DNA of 64,000 nucleotides from an uncultured Opitutia bacterium (GTDB taxonomy: Bacteria > Verrucomicrobiota > Verrucomicrobiia > Opitutales > Opitutaceae), in assembly GCA_903859715.1 (NCBI GenBank), contig CAIONS010000069.1:1-64000 (forward strand), read 5' to 3'. Positions 18,451 through 29,359 of this stretch are shown piece by piece (within the stretch, counting starts at the first letter, position 1; each line of letters opens with the position of its first letter). Below the pieces are notes generated by a model. It did not search any database. It saw only the letters and a list, made by a program, of their open reading frames with translations, and had not been told where the DNA came from. Both the position numbers and the translations under genes were made by a program.

Positions 18451-19776
18451 ATGGCCTCCACGTCCGCCCCCGCCCGCCCCGTCACCGCCCCGGCCGGCCG
18501 CATGGCCGCCGTCAATGAGATGACCCGCCTGATCCGCCTCCTCTTCGAGGTGGAGCGCGAGTTCGTCCGCACCGTTCCCACGCTCGTATATCGCGTGGGC
18601 GAACCGGAGCTGAAATACCTCATCTGCCAGCACGTCTGGGAATCCGCCGGCCACGCCCGCTTCCTGCGCGAACGCGGCCGCGAGCTCACGACCTTCGGCT
18701 CCACCGAGTCAGTGCGCGATCCGCTTCGCCGAATCTTCACCGAGGCCGTCGGCGTCAACTCCGCTGACCCGCTCGTGATCGCCGCTGGATTCTACGGGGT
18801 GCTGAAGCCCGCCCTGCTCGCCGCCTACCGCCACTACCTCAAGGTCACCGATCCGCTCGCCGACTGGCCTTCCAAAAAACTCGTCGAGGAATTCATCGCC
18901 GATGAGGAACGCCATCTCCGCGAAATCGCGCCATACCTGCAGGGCGTCGACGCGCGCGAATGGAAACTCCATCTCACGCAGGCGCTCGACGATCTCGGCG
19001 GCTGGCTTGGGCAGGAAACCCGCCTGCCGCTCGCCGCCGGCTATGTCTGGCAGCACGAGAAAACGCCCTACACGCATCCCGCCACCTGCAACCGCGGCAG
19101 CTATCCCGTCTGCTCCGGCGTCTTCGGCCTCGATCCCAAGGAAGACCCCATCGTCCGCCCGTGGCTCACCGACCCGAAGACCGACGCCCGCGTCATCCGC
19201 CTCATGGTCTACGTGTGGCTGATGATGGAAATGGACGCCATCGATTATCTCTCGACCGTGTTCATCGAGACGCCGACTGCGCCGTTCGACCTGCACTACG
19301 ATCTCGCGCGCCATCTCTGGGACGAGTCGCGCCACAGCCAGTTCGGCTTCCGCCAGCTGCCGAAACTCGGCGTCGACCTCATGACGGTCGAGCACTCGCT
19401 CGATCTCTACAACATCCTCGTCCAGATGCCGCCGCACGAGCGCTACGCGATGATGACGATGGAATTCGAGGCCAACAGTTTTCCGACCAAGGCCACGGTG
19501 ATGGACCGCGTGCGCGAGCTGAACGACTTCGAGGCCGACACGCTCCTCGCGTTCGACCGCAACGACGAGCAGAACCACGTCCGCTACGGCCACCGCTGGC
19601 TGCCGGAAATCATGGCGCTGTTCGGCGAGACGCGCTCCACCGAGGATTTCGTGAAGGAGACGAAGGCGAAATTCTACCAGTTGGCCGAGATCTATGGCGG
19701 CAAGGTCCCGCATTCCCTCCCCGCCAGCCGCCGCCTGACTGGCGAAAAGATCCTGAAGCTCGCCGGCGTCACCTGA
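18451..19776 (+). CDS. Ferritin-like (putative di-iron) protein with two ferritin-like halves
   Basis: Four E..H-type motifs: WESAGHARFL, DEERHLREI, WDESRHSQFG, DEQNHVRYG. Confidence 0.6.
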   Translation: MASTSAPARPVTAPAGRMAAVNEMTRLIRLLFEVEREFVRTVPTLVYRVGEPELKYLICQHVWESAGHARFLRERGRELTTFGSTESVRDPLRRIFTEAVGVNSADPLVIAAGFYGVLKPALLAAYRHYLKVTDPLADWPSKKLVEEFIADEERHLREIAPYLQGVDAREWKLHLTQALDDLGGWLGQETRLPLAAGYVWQHEKTPYTHPATCNRGSYPVCSGVFGLDPKEDPIVRPWLTDPKTDARVIRLMVYVWLMMEMDAIDYLSTVFIETPTAPFDLHYDLARHLWDESRHSQFGFRQLPKLGVDLMTVEHSLDLYNILVQMPPHERYAMMTMEFEANSFPTKATVMDRVRELNDFEADTLLAFDRNDEQNHVRYGHRWLPEIMALFGETRSTEDFVKETKAKFYQLAEIYGGKVPHSLPASRRLTGEKILKLAGVT

Positions 19777-19781
19777 TTTTC

Positions 19782-19844
19782 TTGGAGATGCGGCGCCCTC
19801 GCCGCGTCCAGCGTCCATCCGCGGCGAAGGCGCCGCGGCTCCAA
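19782..19844. repeat. GC-rich imperfect inverted repeat downstream of the ferritin-like gene
   Basis: ttggagatgcggcgccctcgccgcg / cgcggcgaaggcgccgcggctccaa, 22/25 complementary. Confidence 0.85.
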
Positions 19845-19946
19845 TGCTGTGTGAATCCCGGCATACCAAGGAAACTCCGTCCCCGCCTGAATGTTCGGTC
19901 GCTCACCGCTTGAAAGTGCGCTGAACCTGCTCTTCTCTGAATCTGG

Positions 19947-22058
19947 ATGTTTGCCCCAATTTCCCGTCTGCTCACGCTCTTCTGCTGTCTGACTCTGGCC
20001 GCGCACGCCGGCAGCCTGGTCTCGCTCAAGACCACCCCGCTCACACCCGCCGCAGCCGTGGCGGCCATCGCCGCGGACGAGATCCAGCCTTTCAACCTGC
20101 AGGGCAAACCCGTGCCCCTCGGCACCCGCCTGCAAGGCCAGAGCCTGCCCGGTCTCAATTCCGCACTTACGCCCGTCGTGGCGGCCGTGCAGGATGACAC
20201 GCTCTACGTCATCACGACCGGGACCGATGGCGCGACCGCCTTGTGGCGTTACACCGCGAAGACCGGCGGCTGGCAGCGGCTCGCCGCGCCGCCAGGGACC
20301 CTGCTCCCGGTCGCGCAGGCCGTGGGGCCGTCCCATATCCTGTTTCTCGCACCAGCCGGTAGCGGCGCCGTCGAGGTCTTTGGTTACCATCTCATCACCG
20401 ACACCTGGGCCTCCTTCGGCACGTGGTCCGCGCCGGGACCCATCGATGCCGCCCGCGGTTCAGGCAATGGCTTCATTCTCACGGCGCATGATGCCGGCGG
20501 CACCGCCAGTCATACCCGGATCGAGATCACCACGATCAAGCGCGGCCTCAAGGTCATCGATTACGTCGTCATCGTCATCTATCTCTTCGGCGTCGCCGGC
20601 ATCGGTTTGTATTTTTATCTCACCGGCAAGAAAGACACAGCCAACTTCTTTCTCGCCGGCCGGAAAATCCCATGGTGGGCCGCCGGCCTCTCGCTCTATG
20701 CCACCGGCACCAGCGCCATCAGCTATCTGGCCATCCCCGCGAAATCCTACGCGACCAACTGGCTGTACCTCGCCCAGAACGTCATCGGCTTCGTCGGCAC
20801 CATCTACGTCGGGTTCGTCATCGTCCCGCTGGTCCGCCGACTCAACCTCGTTTCCGTCTACGAGTATTTGGAACTGCGCTTCCACCCCGCCGTGCGGATG
20901 ATCGCCTCGTTCATCTGCATCGTGCAGCATCTGGCGGGGCGCATGAGCATTGTCCTCCTGCTGCCCTCGCTCGCGCTCTCCGCGGTCACCGGAATCTCTG
21001 TCGTCACCTGCATCCTGATCATGGGCCTGATCACCACTGTCTACACGTTTCTCGGCGGCATGAAGGCCGTCATCTGGACCGACGTGTTGCAGGTGTTCGT
21101 CATGGTCGGCGGCGCCCTGTTCGCGATGGCCTGGATGATCCATGGGGCCGGCGGCCTCGGTGAAGTCGTGCGTGTCGCCCACGCCGGCGGGAAGACCCAC
21201 CTCTTCGACTTCAGCTTCGATTTCACGATCCCCAACGTCTGGATCTTCATCCTCCTGCTCATCGTCGGCACGCTCACCTGGCCGCAGGATCAGGTCATGA
21301 CGCAGCGCGTGCTGTCCACCAAGGACGACAAGGCCGCGCGCAACTCCGTCTTCATGCTCACCGCGCTCGTGCTGCCGGGCAGCTTCATGTTCTTCGCCCT
21401 CGGCACGCTGCTGTACGCCTACTACAAGGCGCATCCTGCCAGCCTCAACCCGCTGCTCGCGACCGACCAGACGTTCCCGCAGTTCATCGCCGCGGAACTG
21501 CCGCCGGGCGTCACCGGCCTGATCATCGCCGGCATCTTCGCCGCCTCGATGGCCACGCTCAGCTCCAACATCAACTCCATCTCCACGCTGGTCTCGGTGG
21601 ATTTCTATGAACGCTACGCCAAGCGGCCCACCGCCGCGATGAGCGTGCGGCTGGCGGAACTCGTCACCGTGCTCACCGGCATCATCGGCACCGCTCTCGC
21701 CCTGTACCTCTCCACGCTGAAAATCCAGTCGCTCTTCGACAAATGGCTGGAGCTGTTCGCCCTGCTCGGCGGCGGTTTCGCGGGCATCTACGCGCTCGGG
21801 ATGTTCACCCGCCGGGCGAACTGGCAGGGCGCGGTCATCGGCATCGTCATGAGTCTCGTGATGACCCTGCTCGCGAAACTCTACACGCCGGTGCACGTGC
21901 TGATGTACATGGTCATCTCGATTTCCTCCTGCATGGCCTTCGGCTACCTCGGCAGCTGGTTTTTCCCCTCGCCCGCCCAATCCCTCCGGGGCCTCACCAT
22001 TTTTGACCAGATCAAGGGCGGCGTCACCGTCGACCCGGCCAAGCTCCGCGGCCACTGA
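19947..22058 (+). CDS. Sodium:solute symporter (SSS) family transporter with ~190 aa N-terminal kelch-like exported domain
   Basis: SSS core GKKDTANFFLAGRKIPWWAAGLSLYATGTSAISYLAIPAKSYATNW; N-terminal signal and LWRYTAKTGGWQRLAAPP kelch-like repeats. Confidence 0.88.
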   Translation: MFAPISRLLTLFCCLTLAAHAGSLVSLKTTPLTPAAAVAAIAADEIQPFNLQGKPVPLGTRLQGQSLPGLNSALTPVVAAVQDDTLYVITTGTDGATALWRYTAKTGGWQRLAAPPGTLLPVAQAVGPSHILFLAPAGSGAVEVFGYHLITDTWASFGTWSAPGPIDAARGSGNGFILTAHDAGGTASHTRIEITTIKRGLKVIDYVVIVIYLFGVAGIGLYFYLTGKKDTANFFLAGRKIPWWAAGLSLYATGTSAISYLAIPAKSYATNWLYLAQNVIGFVGTIYVGFVIVPLVRRLNLVSVYEYLELRFHPAVRMIASFICIVQHLAGRMSIVLLLPSLALSAVTGISVVTCILIMGLITTVYTFLGGMKAVIWTDVLQVFVMVGGALFAMAWMIHGAGGLGEVVRVAHAGGKTHLFDFSFDFTIPNVWIFILLLIVGTLTWPQDQVMTQRVLSTKDDKAARNSVFMLTALVLPGSFMFFALGTLLYAYYKAHPASLNPLLATDQTFPQFIAAELPPGVTGLIIAGIFAASMATLSSNINSISTLVSVDFYERYAKRPTAAMSVRLAELVTVLTGIIGTALALYLSTLKIQSLFDKWLELFALLGGGFAGIYALGMFTRRANWQGAVIGIVMSLVMTLLAKLYTPVHVLMYMVISISSCMAFGYLGSWFFPSPAQSLRGLTIFDQIKGGVTVDPAKLRGH

Positions 22059-22067
22059 CCTTTCCCG

Positions 22068-23165
22068 ATGAATAAAACCTATCGTGCAGTGCTGGTCGGC
22101 ACCGGTGGCATTGGCGACGCCCATGTGCGCGCCGTGGCCGACACCCTGAGCCGCGTCTCCCTCGTCGCCGCGTGCGACATCGACGCCACCCGCGCCCGCG
22201 CCTTCTGCGACAAGCATAAGATCCCCGCGTCGTACACCGACTATGCGGCGATGCTGCAGGCCGAGCGTCCCGACATCGTGCTCATCGCCGCGCCGCCCGG
22301 CCTGCATGCCGACATGAGCATCGCCGCCATGGAGGCCGGCGCTTGGGTGCTCTGCGAAAAACCCCTCTGCGCCTCCCTCGCCGAGTTTGACCGCATCGCC
22401 GCCGCCGAACAGCGCACGGGCCGGCGCACCGCCTGCGTGTTCCAGATGCGCTTCGCCACATCCAATACCCATGTGCGCTCGCTGCTCGCAGCCGGCCGGT
22501 TCGGCCGTCCGTTGATCGCCGTGTGTAATACCCTCTGGTACCGCGATGCCGCCTACTACGCCGTGCCGTGGCGCGGCCGCTGGTCCACCGAGCTCGGCGG
22601 ACCGACCATGAGCCAGGGCATCCACACGATGGATCACTTGCTGCACCTCCTCGGGGACTGGACCGAGGTCAAGGCCGTCGCCGACACGCTCTATCACCAG
22701 ATCGAGGTCGAGGATGTCTCCATGGCCCTCGTGAAATTCGCCAGCGGCGCCCGCGCCTCCATCATCAACAGCACGCTGTGCCCGCGCCAGGAGACCTACC
22801 TCCGTCTCGACTGCGAGCGTGCCACCGTGGAACTCACGCACCTTTACGCCTACCAAAGGGAAAACTGGAAGCTCACGCCCGCCGATCCCGCCTCCAGCAC
22901 CGAACTCATGACCGCCTGGAACAACTTCCCGCCCGACGTCGGCTCGACCCATGGCGCGCAGCTCAACGCCTTGGTCGGGAACATGGACGCTGCCACCGTG
23001 CCGCTCACCAGCGGCGCCGAGGCCCGCCGCACCCTCGAGTTTCTGACCGCCCTGTACAAGTCCGCCTACACGGACACGACCGTCACCCGGGGCTCGATCC
23101 AGCCCGGCGACTCGTTTTACACGGCGCTCCACGGCGGCCTCGCCCCTGTGCGGCATAAAAAGTAA
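22068..23165 (+). CDS. Gfo/Idh/MocA family oxidoreductase
   Basis: AVLVGTGGIGDAHVRAVAD Rossmann; AWVLCEKPLCASLAEFDRI (EKP motif). Confidence 0.94.
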   Translation: MNKTYRAVLVGTGGIGDAHVRAVADTLSRVSLVAACDIDATRARAFCDKHKIPASYTDYAAMLQAERPDIVLIAAPPGLHADMSIAAMEAGAWVLCEKPLCASLAEFDRIAAAEQRTGRRTACVFQMRFATSNTHVRSLLAAGRFGRPLIAVCNTLWYRDAAYYAVPWRGRWSTELGGPTMSQGIHTMDHLLHLLGDWTEVKAVADTLYHQIEVEDVSMALVKFASGARASIINSTLCPRQETYLRLDCERATVELTHLYAYQRENWKLTPADPASSTELMTAWNNFPPDVGSTHGAQLNALVGNMDAATVPLTSGAEARRTLEFLTALYKSAYTDTTVTRGSIQPGDSFYTALHGGLAPVRHKK

Positions 23166-23218
23166 ATATCTTGCCAAGCCCGGGCCCGGCGCGTGCTTCG
23201 TCAGGCGCGGTCTCCACC

Positions 23219-24982
<1,764 letters not shown>

Positions 24983-25071
24983 TTTTGACTGCCGCGGCCG
25001 GGCATGGCACCCATGGGACAATTCCGGGTCACATTTCGCGCCCTGCTTCCACCCTCGTTCGTTTCTCACCC

Positions 25072-25581
25072 ATGAAAACCCTGTTCGCCCTGTTCCTCCT
25101 TACGGCCGGCGTCGCCCTCGCCCAGTCCTCCACCACCTTTCCCGGCGTTAAGACCGTGATGTCGCCCGAGGACTTCGCCCGCGCCGGCCTGTCCGCTCTC
25201 ACCCCCGAGCAACTGGCACTGATCGACGCCGCGATCGTCAATCATTACAACCGTACCGTGACGACCGCCGCCAGCCAGCAGGCCGCCGTCATCGTGCAGC
25301 AGCAGACCATCGCCACGAACAAGCGCAGCTGGCTCGACCGTTTCGGCATGCCCGACTTCGGCACGGACTGGCGGAACATCCCCAGCCTCAAGGCCCATTG
25401 CACCGGCTGGGTCGGCGGCAACAGCTTCAAGCTCGACAACGGCCAGGTCTGGGAAGGCTACGACACCATCACCACCGAGGTCGCGAACAAGGACATTGAA
25501 ATCCAGGCGCGCCCCGGCGGCGAGTTCGCCCTCATCGTCAACGGCATCAATACGACGATCCAGGTTCACCGGATTAAATAA
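25072..25581 (+). CDS. Hypothetical secreted protein
   Basis: Signal peptide MKTLFALFLLTAGVALAQ; short conserved-looking C-terminus. Confidence 0.7.
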   Translation: MKTLFALFLLTAGVALAQSSTTFPGVKTVMSPEDFARAGLSALTPEQLALIDAAIVNHYNRTVTTAASQQAAVIVQQQTIATNKRSWLDRFGMPDFGTDWRNIPSLKAHCTGWVGGNSFKLDNGQVWEGYDTITTEVANKDIEIQARPGGEFALIVNGINTTIQVHRIK

Positions 25582-25757
25582 GCTCGAAGAAAGAAGTTCG
25601 AAATCCGAAAGGTCCGGAGTCCGGTCGCTCTTGATTTGAAAACGCCGTCCGCGCCACCTTCCGGGCACGCCTTCGAGCGATGCCTTTTGATCTTCTTCCC
25701 TTGTTGCTTCCGAACTTCGGGTTTCCTTCGGATTTCGGATTTTAACCTTCGAGCTTC
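25580..25757. repeat. Intergenic inverted repeat, GAAATCCGAA family (long spacer)
   Basis: aagctcgaagaaagaagttcgaaatccgaaa ... ttccgaacttcgggtttccttcggatttcggattttaaccttcgagcttc. Confidence 0.75.
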
Positions 25758-25769
25758 CTTTCCCTCGCC

Positions 25770-26630
25770 GTGCTCACCCTCAACGACTCGACGCTGACCG
25801 TCGACATCCTCGACCCCACCGACGCCACGGACTGCGCCCACCAAGGCCTCCGCTACTGCTGGGGCGGCTACATCTGGCAGATCCGTGATGTCCAAGCGGG
25901 TGAACTTCTTTCCGGCGCGGAATATCCGAATCCGAGCCCTCGTCCGTTCAACGGCCAGGGTCTGCCCGAATCGTTCCGGCACGCCGAGTTTGGCACGAAT
26001 CGCCCGCTCATCCTGGAAAAAAATCGCGGCTTCATCATCGGCATCGGCGAGGTCGCACCCGACAACGCCGGCGAGCTGGTTGTTACCGAACCCTGCGCCT
26101 GGACGATCACCCGCAGTCCCGGCAGCATCGAGTTTTGCACCGGGCAGTCCGGGAACGGCTACGCCTGCCAGCTCACCCGCCGCCTCACACTCGCCGGCCG
26201 CACCCTCACGTCCGCCACGTCGATCACCAACACCGGCTCACGGCCGCTGCCCTTGCACTGGTTTGCCCATCCGTTTTTTGCGCTCTCCGACCGGCTCCTC
26301 ACCTGCGACCTGCCCGCCAGCTGGGGCATGGCCGCAAACGCCGGGTACACGCTCGATGCCGCCCACCGGCTGGCCTTCAAGCGGCGCTTCGAGTCCATCG
26401 ACGACGGTCATTTCGAAAAACTGATCATCAGCCGCGGCACGACGCTGCGCGCCACGGTTTCGCATCCCAAACTGGCCGGGATCACCTTCTCAACCGACTT
26501 CACGCCGGATTTCTGTCCGGTCTGGGGCAACTGCAACACCTGGTCGATCGAGCCGTATATCATGAGCGAACTCGCCCCCGGCGCCCAACGCGCCTGGCAG
26601 CTCCGCTACGATTTCGGCTCCGTGGCCTGA
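25770..26630 (+). CDS. Aldose-1-epimerase-like (galactose mutarotase-like fold) protein, GTG start
   Basis: VTEPCAWTITRSPGSIEF...LTLAGRTLTSATSITNTGSRPLPLHWFAHPFFAL pattern of mutarotase-like proteins. Confidence 0.65.
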   Translation: MLTLNDSTLTVDILDPTDATDCAHQGLRYCWGGYIWQIRDVQAGELLSGAEYPNPSPRPFNGQGLPESFRHAEFGTNRPLILEKNRGFIIGIGEVAPDNAGELVVTEPCAWTITRSPGSIEFCTGQSGNGYACQLTRRLTLAGRTLTSATSITNTGSRPLPLHWFAHPFFALSDRLLTCDLPASWGMAANAGYTLDAAHRLAFKRRFESIDDGHFEKLIISRGTTLRATVSHPKLAGITFSTDFTPDFCPVWGNCNTWSIEPYIMSELAPGAQRAWQLRYDFGSVA

Positions 26631-26694
26631 GTCCGATGCTGCCCTGGTAGCAGCCGACGTAAGGAGGCTGGGGATTTAGTCCGTCCGCCAAAAA

Positions 26695-29214
26695 TCACAG
26701 GCTGCGCAAACAATCCGCCGGATTGATCCGCTTCAGCCGGAACAGGCTCGGGATGCACGCCAGCACCGCCACCACCAGGATCGCCAGTGCTACACCCGCG
26801 TAGGTCGCCGCATTGTGCGGGTCCACTCCGTACAGCAGCGAACCCAGTCCGCGAATCACCTGGCTCGTGATCACCAGTCCAAGCGCCACGCCGATCAGCG
26901 CGGTGATCACATGCCCGCACGTGAAACCGGTCCACAGCATCCGCGGCTCCGCCCCCAGCGCCATGCGGATGCCGAATTCCCGCGAGGATTGCAGCACTTG
27001 CGCCACCGTGAGGCTGTAGACGCCGATCGCGCACAGCAGCAGGGCCGCGATGGCAAACACCGTGGTCAGATCCGAGGTCATGCGCATGGAGCTCAGCATC
27101 AGGTCGATCTGGCCCTTGATCGTGGAAGGAAAATAAAGCGCGAGGCGCGCATCCGTCCGATGGATCGCGTCGGTGAGTGAGCGGATGGTGGGCACGCCGG
27201 CCTGATCACGTACAAAAATAAAAGTGCCCGAACCCATCCCCCATTTCAGGCTGTAGGAAAAGAAAAACGCGTCATTCGTCCGGGCCGTCGGGCCGTTGGC
27301 CTGAAAATCCTTCACTACGCCGCGCACCACAAACTGCTCCGGCGGTTCGTTGTCCTTCATCCAGCGGAAGCGCAGGTAGACCGCGCGCTGCAGCGGATCC
27401 TGCCCGGGCCAGAGTTTTCGCGCCAGCGACTCGTTGATCACAGTGTAGGGCGGGCCCTCCACCTTGGCGTCATAGGGCGGAAACGTCTCCCCGGCGACAA
27501 ACGGCACCTGCAGCGTCGCAAAATAATCCGCCGAGACTTCCGACTCGAAGGCCTCGCCCCGTTCCGCGTGCTGCGCAAACGCCCCGGGATCGAGCGCATA
27601 GGTGCAGTACGGGCCGTTGCTATAGCCGGGGGGATTGCCCGCGAGGGCCGCCGCCGCGGTCTCTCCGCGGGCCTTCACCTGGTCCAGCGTCCGGTAGTGC
27701 AGCTCGAGCCGCTTCGAATCCTCCGTTTCCTTCGGATAGGAAATCGCCTGGTTGGTGAGCTTGCCCATGAAGATCCGGCCGGCGGGATAGCCCCATTGTT
27801 CCTGTCCCACATTGTAGCTTGAGCGGACGAGCAGTCCGGAGGTCACGCCCAACACGGTCAGCAGGGCAATCTGGCCCATCAGCAACAGCCGGCGCCAGAC
27901 CGCGCGGCCCGTGCCCCGGCTCGCGTAGGCGTGCTCGCGGATCACCCGGTCCGGGTTGACCCATAGCAGATAGATCGCCGGCGCAATCACCGTCACCAGC
28001 GCGGACACCGCGGCGAGGATCAGCGCCATGCCCACGTGACCCCATTGGAAACGATAAACCAGCCAGTAGGGCGCGTTGAGCGATTTGACCCGGTCGTAAA
28101 GCAACGGGCCGATCACCGGCAGCAGGGCGATGCTGATGACCGCCGCCAACGACGCGATGATGCCCACTCGCAGGCAGACGGTGCGGATCGCCGCTCCGCG
28201 CGGAATGCCGAGCGCCAGCCCGGTCGCCACCTCGGAACGCCGGCCCAGGAAATCGATCAGCATCAGGTTCGCGGCATTGGCACAGCTCACCAGCACGAAG
28301 AGGACGGAGAGCGCGAAGAGGATCGCCGCGCTGACGCGGACATTGGCCAGCAGGTAAAAGTCCCGCAGCGGGAGCAGTGCCGGGCGCAGCTTGTACTTGT
28401 TCGCCGGGCTGTCGGGGCCCAGCTGCCCGAGGATGATCTGCAGGTCGCCCGCCGCGCGCTCCGGGGTGACGCCCGGTTTCAATTTCACCAAGGCGTCGCG
28501 CATTGGATTCCAATTGGAGTTGGGCGTCGAGCCGTACGAGAGCCACAGATCCTGGTCGTTGGGAAAGCGGAACTCCCGCGGCATCACCCCCACGATTGTC
28601 ACCGGGGCGCCGCTCACCGTCATCGTCTGGCCGACAACGTCCGGTGCGCCGTTGTAATTGCTTTCCCACATGCGCCGACTGAGCAATGCCACCGCCGCCG
28701 AGCCTTCCTTGTCATCCTCTGGAGTGAACAGCCGCCCCAGCATCGGCCGGGCTCCCACCACCTGCAGGGCATGCGAGGTCGGGTACGAGGCCATGAACCG
28801 CTCCTCGCCGCCCGGCGTGCGCACAAAGACCGAGTTGTAGAACGAGAGTTCGTGGAATTCGGAAAAGACCTTCTGTCCCGCCTTGTAGGCGATGATCTCC
28901 TCTTTCGATGAGTGCTGCCGAAATCCCATCGCCGTGCTGCCGGCATAGGTCATGACATAGTACTCTCCGTGAGGATCGAAATCCGGCTCACTCAAGTGCA
29001 CCGTCTGAAAAAGTGTCCAGCTGAGGAGGGAAAGCACCACCGACACCGCAAAGGTCCCGAGCAAGAGTCCATTCTGGACCCGCCGCCGCATCAACTGGCG
29101 CAGCGACAGCACGAACTCAAACCAGAGCACGTTCATAAGGGGCGGCTCAGCGAAACGGGGCGGTGACACGTTGGCCATTCTAATTCCCAACGGCACCTGC
29201 GATGGCTTGCGCAA
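26695..29214 (-). CDS. MacB/FtsX-like ABC permease, ADOP-type, copy 1
   Basis: MacB periplasmic core plus FtsX domains; VLQSSREFGIRMALGAEP and SLFRLKRINPADCLRSL motifs; paralog of 29360-31873. Confidence 0.9.
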   Translation of the reverse strand: MRKPSQVPLGIRMANVSPPRFAEPPLMNVLWFEFVLSLRQLMRRRVQNGLLLGTFAVSVVLSLLSWTLFQTVHLSEPDFDPHGEYYVMTYAGSTAMGFRQHSSKEEIIAYKAGQKVFSEFHELSFYNSVFVRTPGGEERFMASYPTSHALQVVGARPMLGRLFTPEDDKEGSAAVALLSRRMWESNYNGAPDVVGQTMTVSGAPVTIVGVMPREFRFPNDQDLWLSYGSTPNSNWNPMRDALVKLKPGVTPERAAGDLQIILGQLGPDSPANKYKLRPALLPLRDFYLLANVRVSAAILFALSVLFVLVSCANAANLMLIDFLGRRSEVATGLALGIPRGAAIRTVCLRVGIIASLAAVISIALLPVIGPLLYDRVKSLNAPYWLVYRFQWGHVGMALILAAVSALVTVIAPAIYLLWVNPDRVIREHAYASRGTGRAVWRRLLLMGQIALLTVLGVTSGLLVRSSYNVGQEQWGYPAGRIFMGKLTNQAISYPKETEDSKRLELHYRTLDQVKARGETAAAALAGNPPGYSNGPYCTYALDPGAFAQHAERGEAFESEVSADYFATLQVPFVAGETFPPYDAKVEGPPYTVINESLARKLWPGQDPLQRAVYLRFRWMKDNEPPEQFVVRGVVKDFQANGPTARTNDAFFFSYSLKWGMGSGTFIFVRDQAGVPTIRSLTDAIHRTDARLALYFPSTIKGQIDLMLSSMRMTSDLTTVFAIAALLLCAIGVYSLTVAQVLQSSREFGIRMALGAEPRMLWTGFTCGHVITALIGVALGLVITSQVIRGLGSLLYGVDPHNAATYAGVALAILVVAVLACIPSLFRLKRINPADCLRSL

Positions 29215-29255
29215 GACTCCGCGACGAATTCGACCCCGCCGCCTGAGCAGGAACC

Positions 29256-29343
29256 GGATAAAGCGCGAAAGCGCAAAGGGGCGGCGGCCGCGTGACTTCT
29301 TTTGCGATCGGCCTTCGCGACTTTGCGTCTTTGCGCTTTATCC
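29256..29343. repeat. Intergenic inverted repeat between duplicated permeases
   Basis: ggataaagcgcgaaagcgcaaag ... cttcgcgactttgcgtctttgcgctttatcc. Confidence 0.8.
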
Positions 29344-29359
29344 AACTTCCCGCCTGCCC

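Noticed and set aside
20460-23177. 905 aa minus-strand ORF antisense to the symporter and Gfo/Idh/MocA genes
   Set aside because: Composition dominated by R/G/A/H/D/V typical of antisense frames in high-GC DNA; spans two well-supported genes
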